Positions 38,643-50,708 of a stretch of DNA of 64,000 nt are shown in pieces. Source of the stretch: Chondrosia reniformis (lineage: Eukaryota > Porifera > Demospongiae > Chondrillida > Chondrillidae); NCBI GenBank assembly GCA_947172415.1, contig OX359194.1, forward strand, positions 3,968,001-4,032,000. Reading direction: 5' to 3'. Made by a program: the position numbers and the translations under genes. The notes beneath the pieces are model-generated. The model did not search any database. It was not told where the DNA came from and saw only the letters and a program-made list of their open reading frames with translations. Within the stretch, counting starts at the first letter, position 1. Every line of letters starts with the position of its first letter.

Positions 38643-39475
38643 AATGTACTAGTTGTATGTACTATTTATAATAACTAGGTATATGTGTATGTACTAGTTA
38701 TATGTAGCGGGTGTATTTACTAGTTATATGTCCTAGTATTTTGTACCAATTTTATGTACTAGTTGAATGTACTAGTTGTGTGTACTAGTTGAATGTACTA
38801 GTTGTGTGTACTAGTTGTGTGTACTATTTGGATGTACTAGTTGTATGTACTAGTTGCATGTACTAGTTGTCTGCACTAGTTTTATGTACTAGTACTAGTT
38901 ATATATACTATTTTATGTACTAGTTGTATGTACTAGTTATGTGCGAGTTGTACGTATATACTAGTTGTATGTAGTAGCTATGTACTAGTTGTAAATACAA
39001 GTTGTATGTTCTAATATTATGTACTCATTCTATGAAAAACTTGTATGTTATAGTCGTATGTATTATTAGTATGTACAATGTGTATGTACTATTTATAATT
39101 ACAAGGTATATGTGTCTTTACTACTTATATGTTGTAGGTGTATGTACTGGTTATGTGTCCTAGTTGTTTGTCCAAGTTGTATTTACTAGTTGAATGTACA
39201 AATTGTCTGCACTAGTTTTATGGACTAGTACTAGTTATATTTACTAGTTTTATCTACTACTTGTATGTACTAGTTATGTACGAGTTGTACATACTAGTGG
39301 TACATATTTACTAGTTGTATGTAGTAGCTATGTACTAGTTGTATATACAAGTTGTACGTTCTGGTATTATTTACTCATTCTATGAAATACTTGTATGTAC
39401 TAGTTTCTAGTTGTATGTACTACTTGTATGCACTATTTGTATGTACTATGTGTATGTACTATTTATAAGAACCAG
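38643..39475 (+). repeat. 13-mer satellite, forward orientation
   Basis: TTGTATGTACTAG units with higher-order repetition: TTCTATGAAAAACTTGTATG at about 39031 and a similar block at about 39380. No ORF. Confidence 0.94.
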
Positions 39476-39950
39476 TTAACCTTTTAAGGGCCGTGTTAAA
39501 CTGTAATCGCAACCCCTGTTATCGACCAATGCCAATATAGTGGCTTGAGAGTAAAAACCGCCTAGTCTAATCTTTTAAAGGTCTATTCTCACCTTCAATA
39601 ATTGTAATATCCTCCAAATATCCTTCGTTGAAGTTATTAAGAGCAACAAAAGTAATAAACCAAAAAGCGATAAGGAAATAGGTCCTCCTTTTTGGACGGC
39701 CATTTTTAAACCTTGCCTTTTTTCGTTCACGCTTTCGCAATTTGTATACCAATAATATAAATTTCTTCCTTTTATAATACAGTAATACTATGGTTTAAAC
39801 CTATAATATTTTATACGAAGATTCTTATACATAAGTGCTATCAATACATATAAATTTCAAAGAGATCGAAAGATGTTTTAACTTTGCGGCTGTTAACAGC
39901 CTAATCAATTACGAGCCATTATAGTGGCTATCAGTGGGTAAGGGGCTATA
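39476..39950. other. 0.47-kb unique insert in 13-mer array
   Basis: Non-satellite sequence with clean boundaries to 13-mer DNA. A minus-strand frame (39567-39752, 61 codons) starts with a highly basic segment, MVYKLRKRERKKARFKNG, but has no recognised domain. AATATAGTGGCT and ATTATAGTGGCT occur near the two ends in the same orientation. No terminal inverted repeat was found. Confidence 0.5.
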
Positions 39951-40165
39951 TTAGTATGTACTAGTTATATGTTAGTGTACTAGTTATATGTAGTTGTATG
40001 CACTAACTGTATGTACTAGCTGTATGTACTAGTTGCGTTCACAATTTGGTATGTACTAGTTGTATGTACTAGTTGCATGTACTAATTGTAGGTACTAATT
40101 GTATGAACTACTTATATGAATTAGTTTTATGTACTAGTACTAATTATATTTACTAGTTGTATGTA

Positions 40166-40617
40166 CCAGTTGTATGTACAAGTTGTATGCACTAGTTGTG
40201 TGTAATAGCTATGTACTAGTTGTATCTACTATTTATATGTACCAGTTGTATGTACTAGTTTTATGTACTAGTTGTAGGTTCTAGTACTAGTTTTACTAAA
40301 TCCTAGGTAGATGCTAGTTGTATGTACTATCTGTGTGTACTAATTGTATGCACTAGTTGTTTGTACTAGTTGTATGTACTAGTTGTATGTACCAGTTGTA
40401 TGTACAAGTTGTATGCACTAGTTGTGTGTAATAGCTATGTACTAGTTGTATCTACTATTTATATGTACCAGTTGTATGTACTAGTTTTATGTACTAGTTG
40501 TAGGTTCTAGTACTAGTTTTACTAAATCCTAGGTAGATGCTAGTTGTATGTACTATCTGTGTGTACTAATTGTATGCACTAGTTGTTTGTACTAGTTGTA
40601 TGTACTAGTTGTATGTA
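40166..40617 (+). repeat. 226-bp tandem duplication of 13-mer block
   Basis: CCAGTTGTATGTACAAGTTG starts at 40166 and again at 40392. Both copies include the rare stretch ACTAAATCCTAGGTAGATGC. They appear essentially identical, implying a recent event. Confidence 0.88.
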
Positions 40618-42127
40618 CTGGTTGTAGGTTCCAGTACTAATTATACTAGGTACTAGGTAGGTACTAGTTGTATGTACTAGATACTAGTTGTATGTTCGCG
40701 TTGTATGTACTATTTATATGTACCAGTTGTATGTATTAGTTATATGAACTAGTTGTATGTACTATGTGTGTACTATTTATAAGTACCAGCTATATGTTTG
40801 TGTACTAGTTATATGTACTAGTTGCATTCACTAGCTTTATGTACTAGTTATATGTAGTATGTGTATGTATTATTTATAAGTACCAGCTATATGTTTGTGT
40901 ACTAGTTATATGTACTGGTTGTATTCACTAGTTGTATGTACTATTTATAATTTCTAGGCATATGTTTGTGTACTAGTTATACATAGTAGGTGTATGTACT
41001 AGCTATATGTCCTAGTTGTTTGTACTAGTTGTGTGTACTAGTTGTAGGTACTAGTTGTGTGTACTATTTGGTTGTACTAGTTGTATGTACTAGTTGCATG
41101 TACAAGTTGTATGCACTAGTTTTATGTACTAGTACTAGTTATATTTACTAGTTGTAGGTACTAGTTGTATGTAGTAGTTATGTACGAGTTGTAAGTACTA
41201 GTTTTACGTATAAACTAGTTGTATGTAGTAGCTGTGTACTAGTTGTATACACAAGTTGTACCTTCTAGTTTTATGTACTCGTTCTATGAACTAGTTGTAT
41301 GTACTAGTTTCTAGTTGTGTGTACTAGCTGTATGTACTAGTTGTATCTACTCTTTGTATGTACTATGTGTATGTACTATTGATAAGAACCAGTTTTATAT
41401 GTATGTACTAGTTATATGTTTGTGTACTAGTTATATGTACTAGTTGTGTGTAATCGTTGTATGTACTAGTTGTATATACTATTTATAATTATAAGGTGTA
41501 TGTGTATTTACTAGTGATATGTAGTAGGTGTATGTACTACTTATATGTCTTAGCTGTTTGTCCTAGTTGTATGTACTAGTTGAATGTATTAGTTGTATGT
41601 GCTAATTGTATGTACTAGTTGTGTGTACTATTTGCCATGTACTAGTTGTATCTACTAGTTGTATGCACTATGTGTAAGTACTATATATAAGTACCAGTTA
41701 TATGTGTATGTAATAGTCATATTTAGCAGGTGTGAGTACTAGTTAGATATACTATTTACATGTACTAGTTGTATGTACTAGTTGTATATACTAGTTGTTG
41801 ATTCTTGTGCTAGTTATACTTGGTACTAGGTAGGTTCTAGTTGTATATATGTACTAGTTGAATTTAATAGTTGTATGAATTATTTGTATGTACTAGTACA
41901 AGTTATATTTACTAATTGTAGGTATCAGTTGTATGTACTAGTTGTATGTAGTACTTGTATTTTCTAATTGTATGAACTCGTTTTATGTACTAGGTGTATG
42001 TACTAGCTATATACTACTTGTATGTAATAATTGTGTGTACTAGTTGTTTGTATTAACTGTGTGTATTAATTATGTACTAGTTGCATGTACTAGTTATAAT
42101 AACTAGTTGTATGTAATGGAATAAGGA

Positions 42128-42193
42128 TTTCTTCTAACTGCGTCGAACTTATCTTTGTAACGGTTCATCTTTCGACTTTGGGAGCGTCTAGAG
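42128..42193 (+). mobile_element. Solo Penelope-like terminal fragment
   Basis: TTCTTCTAACTGCGTCGAAC through GGGAGCGTCTAGAG matches the left end of the 34.17-kb element, without any coding part. It joins directly to a short inverted satellite piece (42207-42265). Confidence 0.8.
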
Positions 42194-42206
42194 TTGTATG
42201 TACTAG

Positions 42207-42265
42207 TACATATAAATAGTCCATACAACTAGTACATTAAACTAGAGCCCCAATTATGACGTATA
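42207..42265 (-). repeat. 59-bp inverted copy of satellite at 42726-42784
   Basis: The reverse complement matches 42726-42784 with a few differences, including the non-satellite words GGGGCTCTAG and TATACGTC. It sits immediately after the solo Penelope fragment, suggesting a local inversion or template switch. Confidence 0.8.
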
Positions 42266-44655
42266 ATGTGTGTATGTACTAGTACTGGTAATATTTACTA
42301 GTTGTTGGTACTAGTTTTATTCACTAGTTGTATGTACTAGTACAAGTTATATTTACTAAATATGGGTATTAGTTGTATGTACTAATTGTATGTACTAGGT
42401 GTATGTACTATTTATAGGTGCCAGTTATATGTGTATGTACCAGCTATATGTAGTAGTTGGGTACTAGTTATAGGTACTAGTTGTAAGTTCTAGTACTAGT
42501 AAAACTAGGTACTAAGTAGGTACTAGTTGTATGTACTAATTGCATATACTAGTTTTATGTACTAGTTATGTACCAGTTGTGCGTACTAGTTGTATCTGCT
42601 AGTACAAGTTATATTTATTAGTTATATTTATTAGTTGTATTTACTAGTTGTTTGTACTGGTTTTATGTACTAGTTGTATGTACTAGTTGTAGTACTAGTT
42701 GTATGCACTAGTTGTATGAAATAATTATACGTCTTAGTTGGGGCTCTAGTTTAATGTACTAGTTGTATGGACTACTTATATGTACTAGTTATATGTGTAT
42801 GTTATAGTCATATGTACTAGTTGTATGTGCTAGTTGTATGAACTAGTGTTATGTACTAGTTATATGTTCTAGTTCAATGCACTAGTTTCTAGTTGTATGT
42901 AGTAGTTGTATGTACAACTAATATGAACTAGGGTTATGTACTAGTTGTATATACTATGGTATGTACTATTTATAGGTATTAGCTATAGGTGTATGTACTA
43001 GTTATACGTAGTAGTTACTTGGACTATTTATAAGTACTAGTTGTATTTACTAGTTGTATGTACTATTACTGGTAATATTTACTAGTTGTAAAAACTAGTT
43101 GTATTTACTAGTTGTATGTACTAGTACAAGTTATGGTTACTAGTTGTAGGTATTAGTTGCATGTACTAGTTGTATGTAGTAGTTGTGTGTTCTAATTGTA
43201 TAAACTAGTTGTATGTATATACTACTTGTATGGACTAGTTATACACTAGGTGTATGTCCTAGTTGAATGCACTACTTGTATGTACTAGTTGTATGTACAA
43301 TTTGTATGTACTCGTAGTATGTACTAGGTGTATGTTCAAGTTATATGGACTAGTTGTAGGTTCTAGTACTAGTAATACTAGATACTTAATAGGTATTAGT
43401 TGTATGTACAAGTACTAGTTATAATAACTAGTTGTACCAGATGTATGTACTAGTTATGTACAAGTTGTGTGTAATAGTAGTATTAACTAGTGGTATGTGC
43501 TAGTACTGGTAAACTGTAGCCACTAGTTGTATGTACTAGTTGTATGTACTAGTTGTATGTCCTAGTTGTATTTACTACTTGTATGTCCTAGTTGAATGTA
43601 CTACTTGTAAGTACTAGTTGTAAGTACAGGCAGTATGTACTAGGTGTATGTTCAAGTTATATGGACTAGTTGTAGGTTCTAGTACTAGTAATACTAAATA
43701 CTTAGTAGGTATTAATTGTATGTACAAGTACTACTTATAATAACTAGTTGTACCAGATGTATGTACTAGTTATGTACTAGTTGTATGTACTAGTAGTATT
43801 AATTAGTGGTATGTACTAGTACTGGTAATATTTGCTAACTGTAGCCACTAGTTGTATGTACTAGTTGTATGTACTAGCACTTGTTATATTTACTAGTTTT
43901 AGGAACTAGTTGTATGTACTAGTTGAATACAATAGTTGTATGAACTAGTTGTATGTACTGGTACAAGTTATATTTACTAGTTTTAAGTATTTGGGGTATG
44001 TACTAGTTGTATGTAGCAGTTGTATGTTGTAATTGTATGAACTAGTTTTATGTACTAGTTGTGTGTACTAGTTGTATGTATTAACTGTATGTATTAGTTA
44101 TGTACTAGTTTCATATACTAGTTCTAACTAGAGGTATGTACTAGTACTGGTAATATTTACTAGTTGTAGGTACTAGTTTTATGCACTAGTTGTATGTACT
44201 AGTACAAGTTAAATTTACTAATTATAGGTATTAGTTGTATGTAGTAGTTGTATGTTATAATTGTTTGAACTAGTTGTATGTACTAATTGTATGTACTAGT
44301 TAAGTACTGGTTATATGTATAGTTTTATGTACAATTTCTGTGTACTAGTCGTATGTACTAATTGTATGTAGTAGTTTTATGTACAATTTGCAGGTACTTA
44401 TTGTATGTACTAGGAGTTTGTACTATTTATAGGTACCAGTTATATGTGTATGTACTAGTTATATGTAGTAGTTGGGTACTAGTTACAGGTACTAGTTGTA
44501 AGTTCTAGTACTAGTAAAACTGGGTACTAAGTAGGTACTAGTTGTATATACTAATTGCATATACTAGTTTTATGTACTAGTCATATACCAGTTGTATGTA
44601 CTAGTTGTATCTGCTAGTACAAGTCATATTTAATAGTTACATTTACTAGTTGTAT

Positions 44656-45297
44656 GTATCTTTGTAAAGGTTCATCTTTGGACTTTTAGTGCGTCTAGAG
44701 ACACAGTTTTTTCCAATTCTTCTGTCTGTCAAACGTTTTGACCCTGGGGGTCTTCTTCAGTGACTGGTGGTAGTCTTCAAGGTGTCTTCATTTATAGGCA
44801 TCTTTTCCACCATTTTCGATTACCTCATCCGTGATGTCATCGGTTACGTCATTTCCGGAGGAAGTAGAGGTGAAGGGAGTATTCATAAAAAAGGGTTTCC
44901 TACCACTTCTTAGTACAAATCCTTGATCTAAGTTCATTCTTACCTGACATTGTTGGATCTTCAGGGCTTCCTTAATTCTTCTTCTGTACCAGTTCTCTTC
45001 CCTCTTCACCACTCTGGCTTGGCTCCACTCAATTGGATGGCCGGTTTTTAGGGAGTGAACAGCTAAGCCATTGTTCAGCATCCCCCATCCTGATGGCACG
45101 TTTGTGCTCCGGCATCCTGACTTTTAGCGCTCTTCCAGTTTCTCCAGTGTACACTGCAGGGCACTAGAACAGGGGATCTGGTAAACGACACCTTTAATAC
45201 CCATGGTAGGCTGGGGTTGTTTAGGCCTAGAGAGGATACTCCTCAGTAATCTCTGCTTTGTGAAGATGGTTTCAATGTTCATCGTCTGGCATGTTCT
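44656..45297 (-). mobile_element. Penelope-like element fragment, minus strand
   Basis: One pLTR-like end (about 44656-44757) shares TTTGTAAAGGTTCATCTTT and CCCTGGGGGTCTTCTTCAGTG with the 34-kb copy. A GIY-YIG coding remnant reads leftward from about 45297. No second arm is present at the right end; the sequence switches to 13-mer at about 45297. The hammerhead-like box here has AAAA in place of GAAA. Confidence 0.82.
44788..45290 (-). pseudogene. GIY-YIG endonuclease C-terminus, Penelope-like, frameshifted
   Basis: From the right, the frame gives FTKQRLLRSILSRPKQPQP, then GIKGVVYQIPCSS. A missing T in the codons for the SSC-P junction (about 45165) shifts the reading; the next frame holds YTGETGRALKVRMPEHKRA. 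A second shift near 45085 returns to NNGLAVHSLKTGHPIEWSQ and REENWYRRRIKEALKIQQ. This copy keeps the R-x-x-EHK region missing from the 34-kb copy. It is clearly dead but more complete across the domain. Confidence 0.83.
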
Positions 45298-45849
45298 ACT
45301 AGTTGTATGTACTAGTTGTTTGTATTAGTTTTATTAACTAGTTGTATGTACTAGTTTTTTGTACTAGTTTTATTAACTAGTTGTATGTACTAGTTGTAAG
45401 TACTAGTTGTATATACTAGTTATGTTTACTATTTGTATGTACTAGTTATATGTTTGTGCACTAGTTATTTGTAGTAGGTGTATGTACTAGTTCTATGTCC
45501 TAGTTGTTTGTACTAGTTGTATGTAGTAGGTATATACTAGTTGTATATACAAGTTGAATGTTTTATGAACTAGTTTTATGTACTAGTTTTAAGATATGTA
45601 TGGACTAGTTGTATGTACTAGTTGTATGTAATAGATACTAGTTGTGTGAACTAATTAAATGTATACGTTTTACGAACTAGTTGTATGTACTAGTTGTATG
45701 TACTAGTTGTATATACTTGTTGTTTGTACTAGTTGTATGTACTGTATATAATTACTAGGTATATATGTATGTATTAGTTATATGTGGTAGGTGTATGTAC
45801 TAGTTATATGTCCTAGGTTTTGTCTAGTTGTATGTAGTAGCTGTGTACT

Positions 45850-45934
45850 TTTTTTTTAATGACGTATAAATTAAGTGTTACAATAGTTACACACTTCGTA
45901 ACAATGCATATAAGAAAAAAACTTAGTACACAAA
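45850..45934 (-). mobile_element. 85-bp poly-A retroposon insertion with 13-bp target duplication
   Basis: Non-satellite sequence flanked by exact direct repeats GTAGCTGTGTACT at 45837-45849 and 45935-45947. On the minus strand it ends in a run of nine A. Poly-A plus a target duplication indicates retroposition, either of a short RNA or of a severely 5'-truncated LINE/SINE. The source family is not recognised. Confidence 0.75.
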
Positions 45935-46670
45935 GTAGCTGTGTACTAGTTGTATGTACTAGTTTCTAGTTGTATATATATACTAGTTGTATGTACAAGT
46001 TGTGCATAGTAATTTTATATACTACTTGTATGTACTAGTTGTATGTACTAGTTGTATGTACTAGTTGTAGGTTTTTGTACTAGTTATGCTAGGAACTAGG
46101 GAGGTACTTGTGGTATGGACTAGATACTAGTTGTATGTACTAGTTGTATGGACTAGTTTTATGGACTATTTGTATGTACTAGTTGTATGTACTAGGTGTT
46201 TTTACTAGTTGCATGTAATAGTTATATTTACTTGTTACTAGTTTTATGAACTAGTTGTGTGTAATAGTGTATGTGCTATGTGTATGCACTATTTGCATTT
46301 GTTAGGTGTATGTACTATTTTAATGTACTAGTTATATGTGTTTGTACTGGTTATATGTAGTAGTTTTGTGTACTAATTATATGTACTACTGGCCTGTACT
46401 AGTTGTATGTGCTAGCTGTATGTAGTAGTTGTAAGTTGTAGTACTAGTTATATATAGTAGGTACTATGTGGGTACTAGTTGTATGTACTAGTTTTTAGTA
46501 CTACTTTAACGTACTAGTTGTGTGTACTAGTTGTATGTACTAATTGTATTTGCTAATTGTATATACTAGTTGTGTGTATTAGTTGTATGTACAAGTACTA
46601 GTTATATTTACTAGTTGTAGGTACTTTTTCTATGTAGTAGTTGGATGTAGTAGTTGTATGTATGTGTATA

Positions 46671-47674
46671 GAGACAAAATGGCTGACAAGCAGTGACAGG
46701 TGTTTGATTTTTAGGATTTCCCATACGATATTTGACTTGGGAATATCTGCCAGCTATTTAGCTGCCCATGTCTTGTTGTGGCTGTAGGAGATTAGGCGAA
46801 TGTCACTTCTGTGCGTGCGTGAAATCAAAGAGAAGTTGTAGGAATTGTCAGCCTAGTCGCACGGGAAACTGCCACAACTAGACTGACAACGATCCATCCC
46901 AGTGGACCTTGAACCATGTCCACAACCATCGGCAACAATCTAAATCTGCACCATTGGTGGAGCAAAATTCCCATGCCCCTCTCCAGAGGTAATTGTGAGT
47001 GTAGAAGATCATTTGCTTTCTTACACACCAGCAAACAAAATGAACTTCAGATGGGGAGATTTGGACTGGGAAGAAGTTGATCAAGAGATAACAAAGTCAT
47101 ATGATGAAATTGTGCAGTGGCACCAGAATCTGTTCAAGATTCCATCAGGCAAGCAAGGGAAGACCTTTGCTTCTGAGATGGCTGGCTTGTTCCAGTCATA
47201 TGCAGATGGGTCAGCTACGGAGAAAATATCTCTGAAGGCAGCAATGGTGCTACCGGCTCTCTTACTCCAAAATCCTCACTTAACCTCCAAAACAAAGGAC
47301 CACATCTACTACACTGAGAGGAGATACCGATTGTGGAAGGAAGGAAACTTTGAGGCGCTGCTTGAGGAGTGAAGAGTGATCCAACGAAGGCTTCAACCCA
47401 CTATGAGAGCAAATAATCCACAGTTGGCAAGATGCTTTGCGGAGTGGATGGGTCAGGGCAAGATAAGGGAAGCAGTTGGTTCGATATCTGATGGTAACAC
47501 CAAAGTACTCCTATTGAATGATCAGGTGGATGAATATCGAACTGTGTGGGATGTATTGATATAGAAACATCCTGCAGGAGAAGGTTTACTGTCTAAAATT
47601 CTGTAAGCACCAACCAGCAGGGGTGTCCATCCCATTATATTTGAAGAGATCACAGCATTGTCCATCATGGAAGC
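46671..47674 (+). pseudogene. Second Cys-rich/RT retroelement, 5' part
   Basis: The leader starts at about 46671, where the 13-mer stops. ATG at 46768 opens a 37-codon frame (MSCCGCRRLGEC...) with exactly the 9-Cys spacing of the 28-kb element, ended by TAG at 46879-46881. The next conserved part (NFRWGDLDWEEV, GLFQSYADGSATEK) is in another frame from about 46995. It has in-frame stops TGA 47370-47372, TAG 47562-47564 and a TAA near 47603. It stops abruptly in HPIIFEEITALSIMEA at 47674, where the inverted arm is inserted. The matching region in the 28-kb copy continues straight into the RT domain. Confidence 0.85.
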
Positions 47675-48664
47675 AGCACATACAACTAGTACATACAACT
47701 AGAAAGTAGTACACACCATTAATTCATAGGATGAGTACATAAAACTAGTGTATACAACTACTACATAAACAAGAAAGTAGTACATAAAACAAATACCAAT
47801 ATAATAATAATAATATATAAAAAATGTATTGCCATAAATTTAAAATTGCAAGTCACTGTTAACCCTTTTTAATATATACATTCATATACAATAAAGTCAT
47901 AAATATTCAATGTTATGTCCACTACAGGTAACAATGGCAATCATTGTTGGATCTGGTGGTGGAGGCGTGGATGGTCTGGTAGCTCTGATAGCACTAATGG
48001 CAGATCTGAGAAGACTTAATGTGATTCTTTGTCTGATCCAGGTCATCACCTTCTAATAGGTGCTACCTCTTTTGCGGAAATCATGGATGCCAATTTTTTG
48101 AAAAAAATGGATGCTGCTGGTCCCATACCCCCTGTGGATGAAAGGACTAGAGGGGTGAAAGTTCCCCATTCAATCTCTCTAATTCATTGATCATATACTC
48201 GTCTCCTCTCCTTCTCATGATACTGATACACTGTCTTGATTGGCTTGTTTCTGTTACTGGACGCCAAGGGGTTAAACACCCTTACATCTAAAAATGCGTC
48301 TTGGTGTACATTCCAAAAACCAGTGCATTTCACATCAACTTTGCCCGCATCTTCAGTGTTGGCACACCTGCCCCTCAGCACTTCTCCTGTGAGTGGTTGC
48401 AGTATTGGCTCAGTTCGTACGTTGTGTGTGACCTCTTGTAGTAATGTGGCAGTGACGTTCCTAATCTTGTTGTGACGTTTGATGACATGTCCACCCCTGC
48501 AGCAGCTCAGAGCATGCTCGACTCCATGTGCCTTTCCACATACACACACATTGAGTATTCCTGTTGGTCCCCACCCATACCTCAATGCAATGGCATCGCG
48601 GAAGGCGTCCTTATGCAGGGAAAAACCGTTCTTCCTTGTTCTCAAACTGCACTGACTTGGCAAG
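47675..48664 (-). repeat. Left arm of 1-kb inverted duplication, carrying retroelement 3' end and host satellite
   Basis: The reverse complement of 48939-50070. From the outside in, it holds about 110 bp of 13-mer satellite in reverse orientation, the element's 3' tail, and the C-terminal coding remnant (48184-48640, minus; includes CVCGKAHGVEHALSC and DVRVFNP). It shares the TGA after RRVYDQ with the right arm, so the duplication postdates that mutation. Relative to the right arm it lacks 117 bp (48972-49088) at a 4-base GGAA microhomology and has about six amino-acid differences. Confidence 0.9.
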
Positions 48665-48938
48665 TCTACCCTGCTCTGCATCATTCTGGGCTTCATTGGA
48701 AGCTGTGATACACACAGACGGAAGTGCAGGCCCTCCAGGATTAGATGCCTCTGCATGGAAGAGGATGTGCAGCTCATTCCAGAAAGCCTCAATTGATCTT
48801 TGTTCAGCTATAGCCATGACAACAAAAGGATTGCAAGTACTGTGGTAGATCCTGGGCCCCTACTTCGCTGACTGCTTGTCAACTTGTTGCTCTGGACAAG
48901 GGTCCAGGGGTACGACGGATAGGGGTGGGGGAATGGCA
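48665..48938 (+). pseudogene. RT N-terminal fragment in the palindrome spacer
   Basis: Forward-strand coding remnant: HTDGSAGPPGLDASAW, FQKASIDLCSAIAMTTK, then (after a degraded stretch) TACQLVALDKGPGV and RRIGVGE. These match GPSGLDAYAW, ASSDLCDSLAAVT and SRLIPLDKSPGV of the 28-kb element. The RT domain then jumps directly into the C-terminal region at 48939, so motifs A, B and C have been deleted (about 0.9 kb by comparison with the other copy). Confidence 0.82.
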
Positions 48939-49825
48939 CTTGCCAAGTCAGTGCAGTTTGAGAACAAGGAATAACAGCAAAGACAGGCTGAGGCAGTACA
49001 AAAAGAAGTGCGTGCCAATGAAAGAGAGGCGTTGTCTCTGGCAGAGCAGAAAGGGTCATCTTCATGGCTAAACACTCTCCCAGTGGAAGAACATGGTTTT
49101 TCCCTGCACAAGGAAGCCTTCCGCGATGCCATTGCATTGAGGTATGGGTGGGGACCAACAGGAATGCTCAATGTGTGTGTATGTGGAAAGGAAACTGGAG
49201 TTGAGCATGCTCTGAGTTGCTGCAGGGGTGGACATGTCATCAAACGTCACAACAAGATTAGGAATGTCACTGCCACATTACTACAAGAGGTCGCACACAA
49301 CGTGCGAACTGAGCCAATACTGAAACCACTCACAGGAGAAGTGCTGAGGGGCAGGTGTGCCAACACTGAAGATGCGGGCAGAGTTGATGTGAAATGCACT
49401 GGTTTTTGGAATGTACACCAAGACGCATTTTTAGATGTAAGGGTGTTTAACCCCTTGGCGTCCAGTAACAGAAACAAGCCAATCAAGACAGTGTATCAGT
49501 ATCATGAGAAGGAGAGGAGACGAGTATATGATCAATGAATTAGAGAGATTGAATGGGGAACTTTCACCCCTCTAGTCCTTTCATCCACAGGGGGTATGGG
49601 ACCAGCAGCATCCATTTTTTTCAAAAAATTGGCATCCATGATTTCCGCAAAAGAGGTAGCACCTATTAGAAGGTGATGACCTGGATCAGACAAAGAATCA
49701 CATTAAGTCTTCTCAGATCTGCCATTAGTGCTATCAGAGCTACCAGACCATCCACGCCTCCACCACCAGATCCAACAATGATTGCCATTGTTACCTGTAG
49801 TGGACATAACATTGAATATTTATGA
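48939..49825 (+). pseudogene. Second Cys-rich/RT retroelement, C-terminal domain
   Basis: A frame from about 49008 gives LAEQKGSSSWLNTLP, FRDAIALRYGW, CVCGKETGVEHALSC (C-x-C-x7-H-x3-C), GGHVIKRHNKIRN, and VDVKCTGFWNVHQDAFLDVRVFNP, ending at TGA 49536-49538. The same frame continues with IREIEWGTFTPLVLSSTGG, so the TGA is a nonsense mutation. A frameshift near 49672 leads to TWIRQRITLSLLRSAIS and the natural end at TGA 49823-49825. It aligns well with 30360-31052. The nuclease-like acidic residues (VDVK..., FLDVRV) are conserved here, unlike FDARV in the other copy. Confidence 0.87.
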
Positions 49826-49945
49826 CTTTATTGTATATGAATGTATATATTAAAAAGGGTTAACAGTGACTTGCAATTTTAAATTTATGGCAATACATTA
49901 TTTTATTGTATATATTATTATTATTATATTGGTATCTGTTATATG
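49826..49945 (+). other. 3' UTR and TTA-rich tail of second Cys-rich/RT element
   Basis: A non-coding tail ending in TATATTATTATTATTATATTGG, followed by forward 13-mer. It is mirrored in the left arm at about 47788-47905. No clear target duplication was identified for this copy. Confidence 0.6.
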
Positions 49946-50698
49946 TATATACTAGTTGTATGTACTACTTTCTTGTTTATGTAGTAGTTACATACACTAG
50001 TTTTATGTACTCGTCCTATGAACTAGTGGTATGTACTACTTTCTAGTTGTATGTACTAGTTGTATGTGCTAGTTGTGTGTAGAAGTTGCATACACTACTC
50101 GTATGTACTAGTTGTATGAACTTGGTATATGTACTATTTATATGTGATAGTTATAGAAATATGTACTCGTTCTATGTACAAGTTGTATTTGCTCACTGTG
50201 TGTACTAGTTTTTAGAACTACTTTAACGTAATAGTTGTATGTACTAGTTGTATGTACTTATTGTATGTGCTAATTGTATGTACTAGTTGTATGTACTAGT
50301 TGTTAGTACTACTTTAACGTACTAGTTGTATGTACTTGTTGTATGTACTAGTATTAATTATATTTACTAGTTGTAGGTACTAATTGTATGCACTAGTTGT
50401 ATGTACAAGTTATTTACCAGTTGTACTTACTAGTTGTTTGTATATACTAGTTATACGTAGTAGCTATGTACTCATTGGACATACAATTTGTACGTTCTAG
50501 TATTATGTACTCATTCTGTGAACTAGTTGTATGTACTAGTTTCTAGTTGTATGTACATACTTTTTGTATATACTATTTATATATACTAGTTATATGTGTA
50601 TGTATTGGTTATATGTAGTAGTTGTATGTACCAGTTGTATGTACTCGTTGGCAGTACAAGTTGTTTGTGCTAGCTGTATTTACTAGTAATAGTAGGTA
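49946..50698 (+). repeat. 13-mer satellite, forward orientation
   Basis: TTGTATGTACTAG units. The first about 125 bp (to 50070) belong to the right arm of the inverted duplication. The array ends at R2-like copy B. No gene. Confidence 0.93.
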
Positions 50699-50708
50699 CA
50701 ATGCTGCA

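Larger units (their letters stand above)
39951..46670 (+). repeat. 13-mer satellite, forward orientation, interrupted by Penelope pieces and a retroposon
   Basis: About 6.7 kb of TTGTATGTACTAG units. It holds a 226-bp tandem duplication (40166-40617) and a roughly 310-bp duplication (blocks with AACTAGTTGTACCAGATG at about 43430 and 43741). Interruptions are listed separately at 42128, 44656 and 45850. Confidence 0.94.

Noticed and set aside
47675..48664. Twin-priming as the cause of the inverted retroelement end
   Set aside because: The inverted arm contains satellite DNA from beyond the element's 3' end, which a reverse-transcription product would not carry.
48472..49250. Several ORFs on the opposite strand in the inverted duplication (for example 48564-48848, 48808-49158, 48860-49243)
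   Set aside because: They are antisense shadows of the duplicated retroelement C-terminus, apart from the short forward RT fragment in the spacer.
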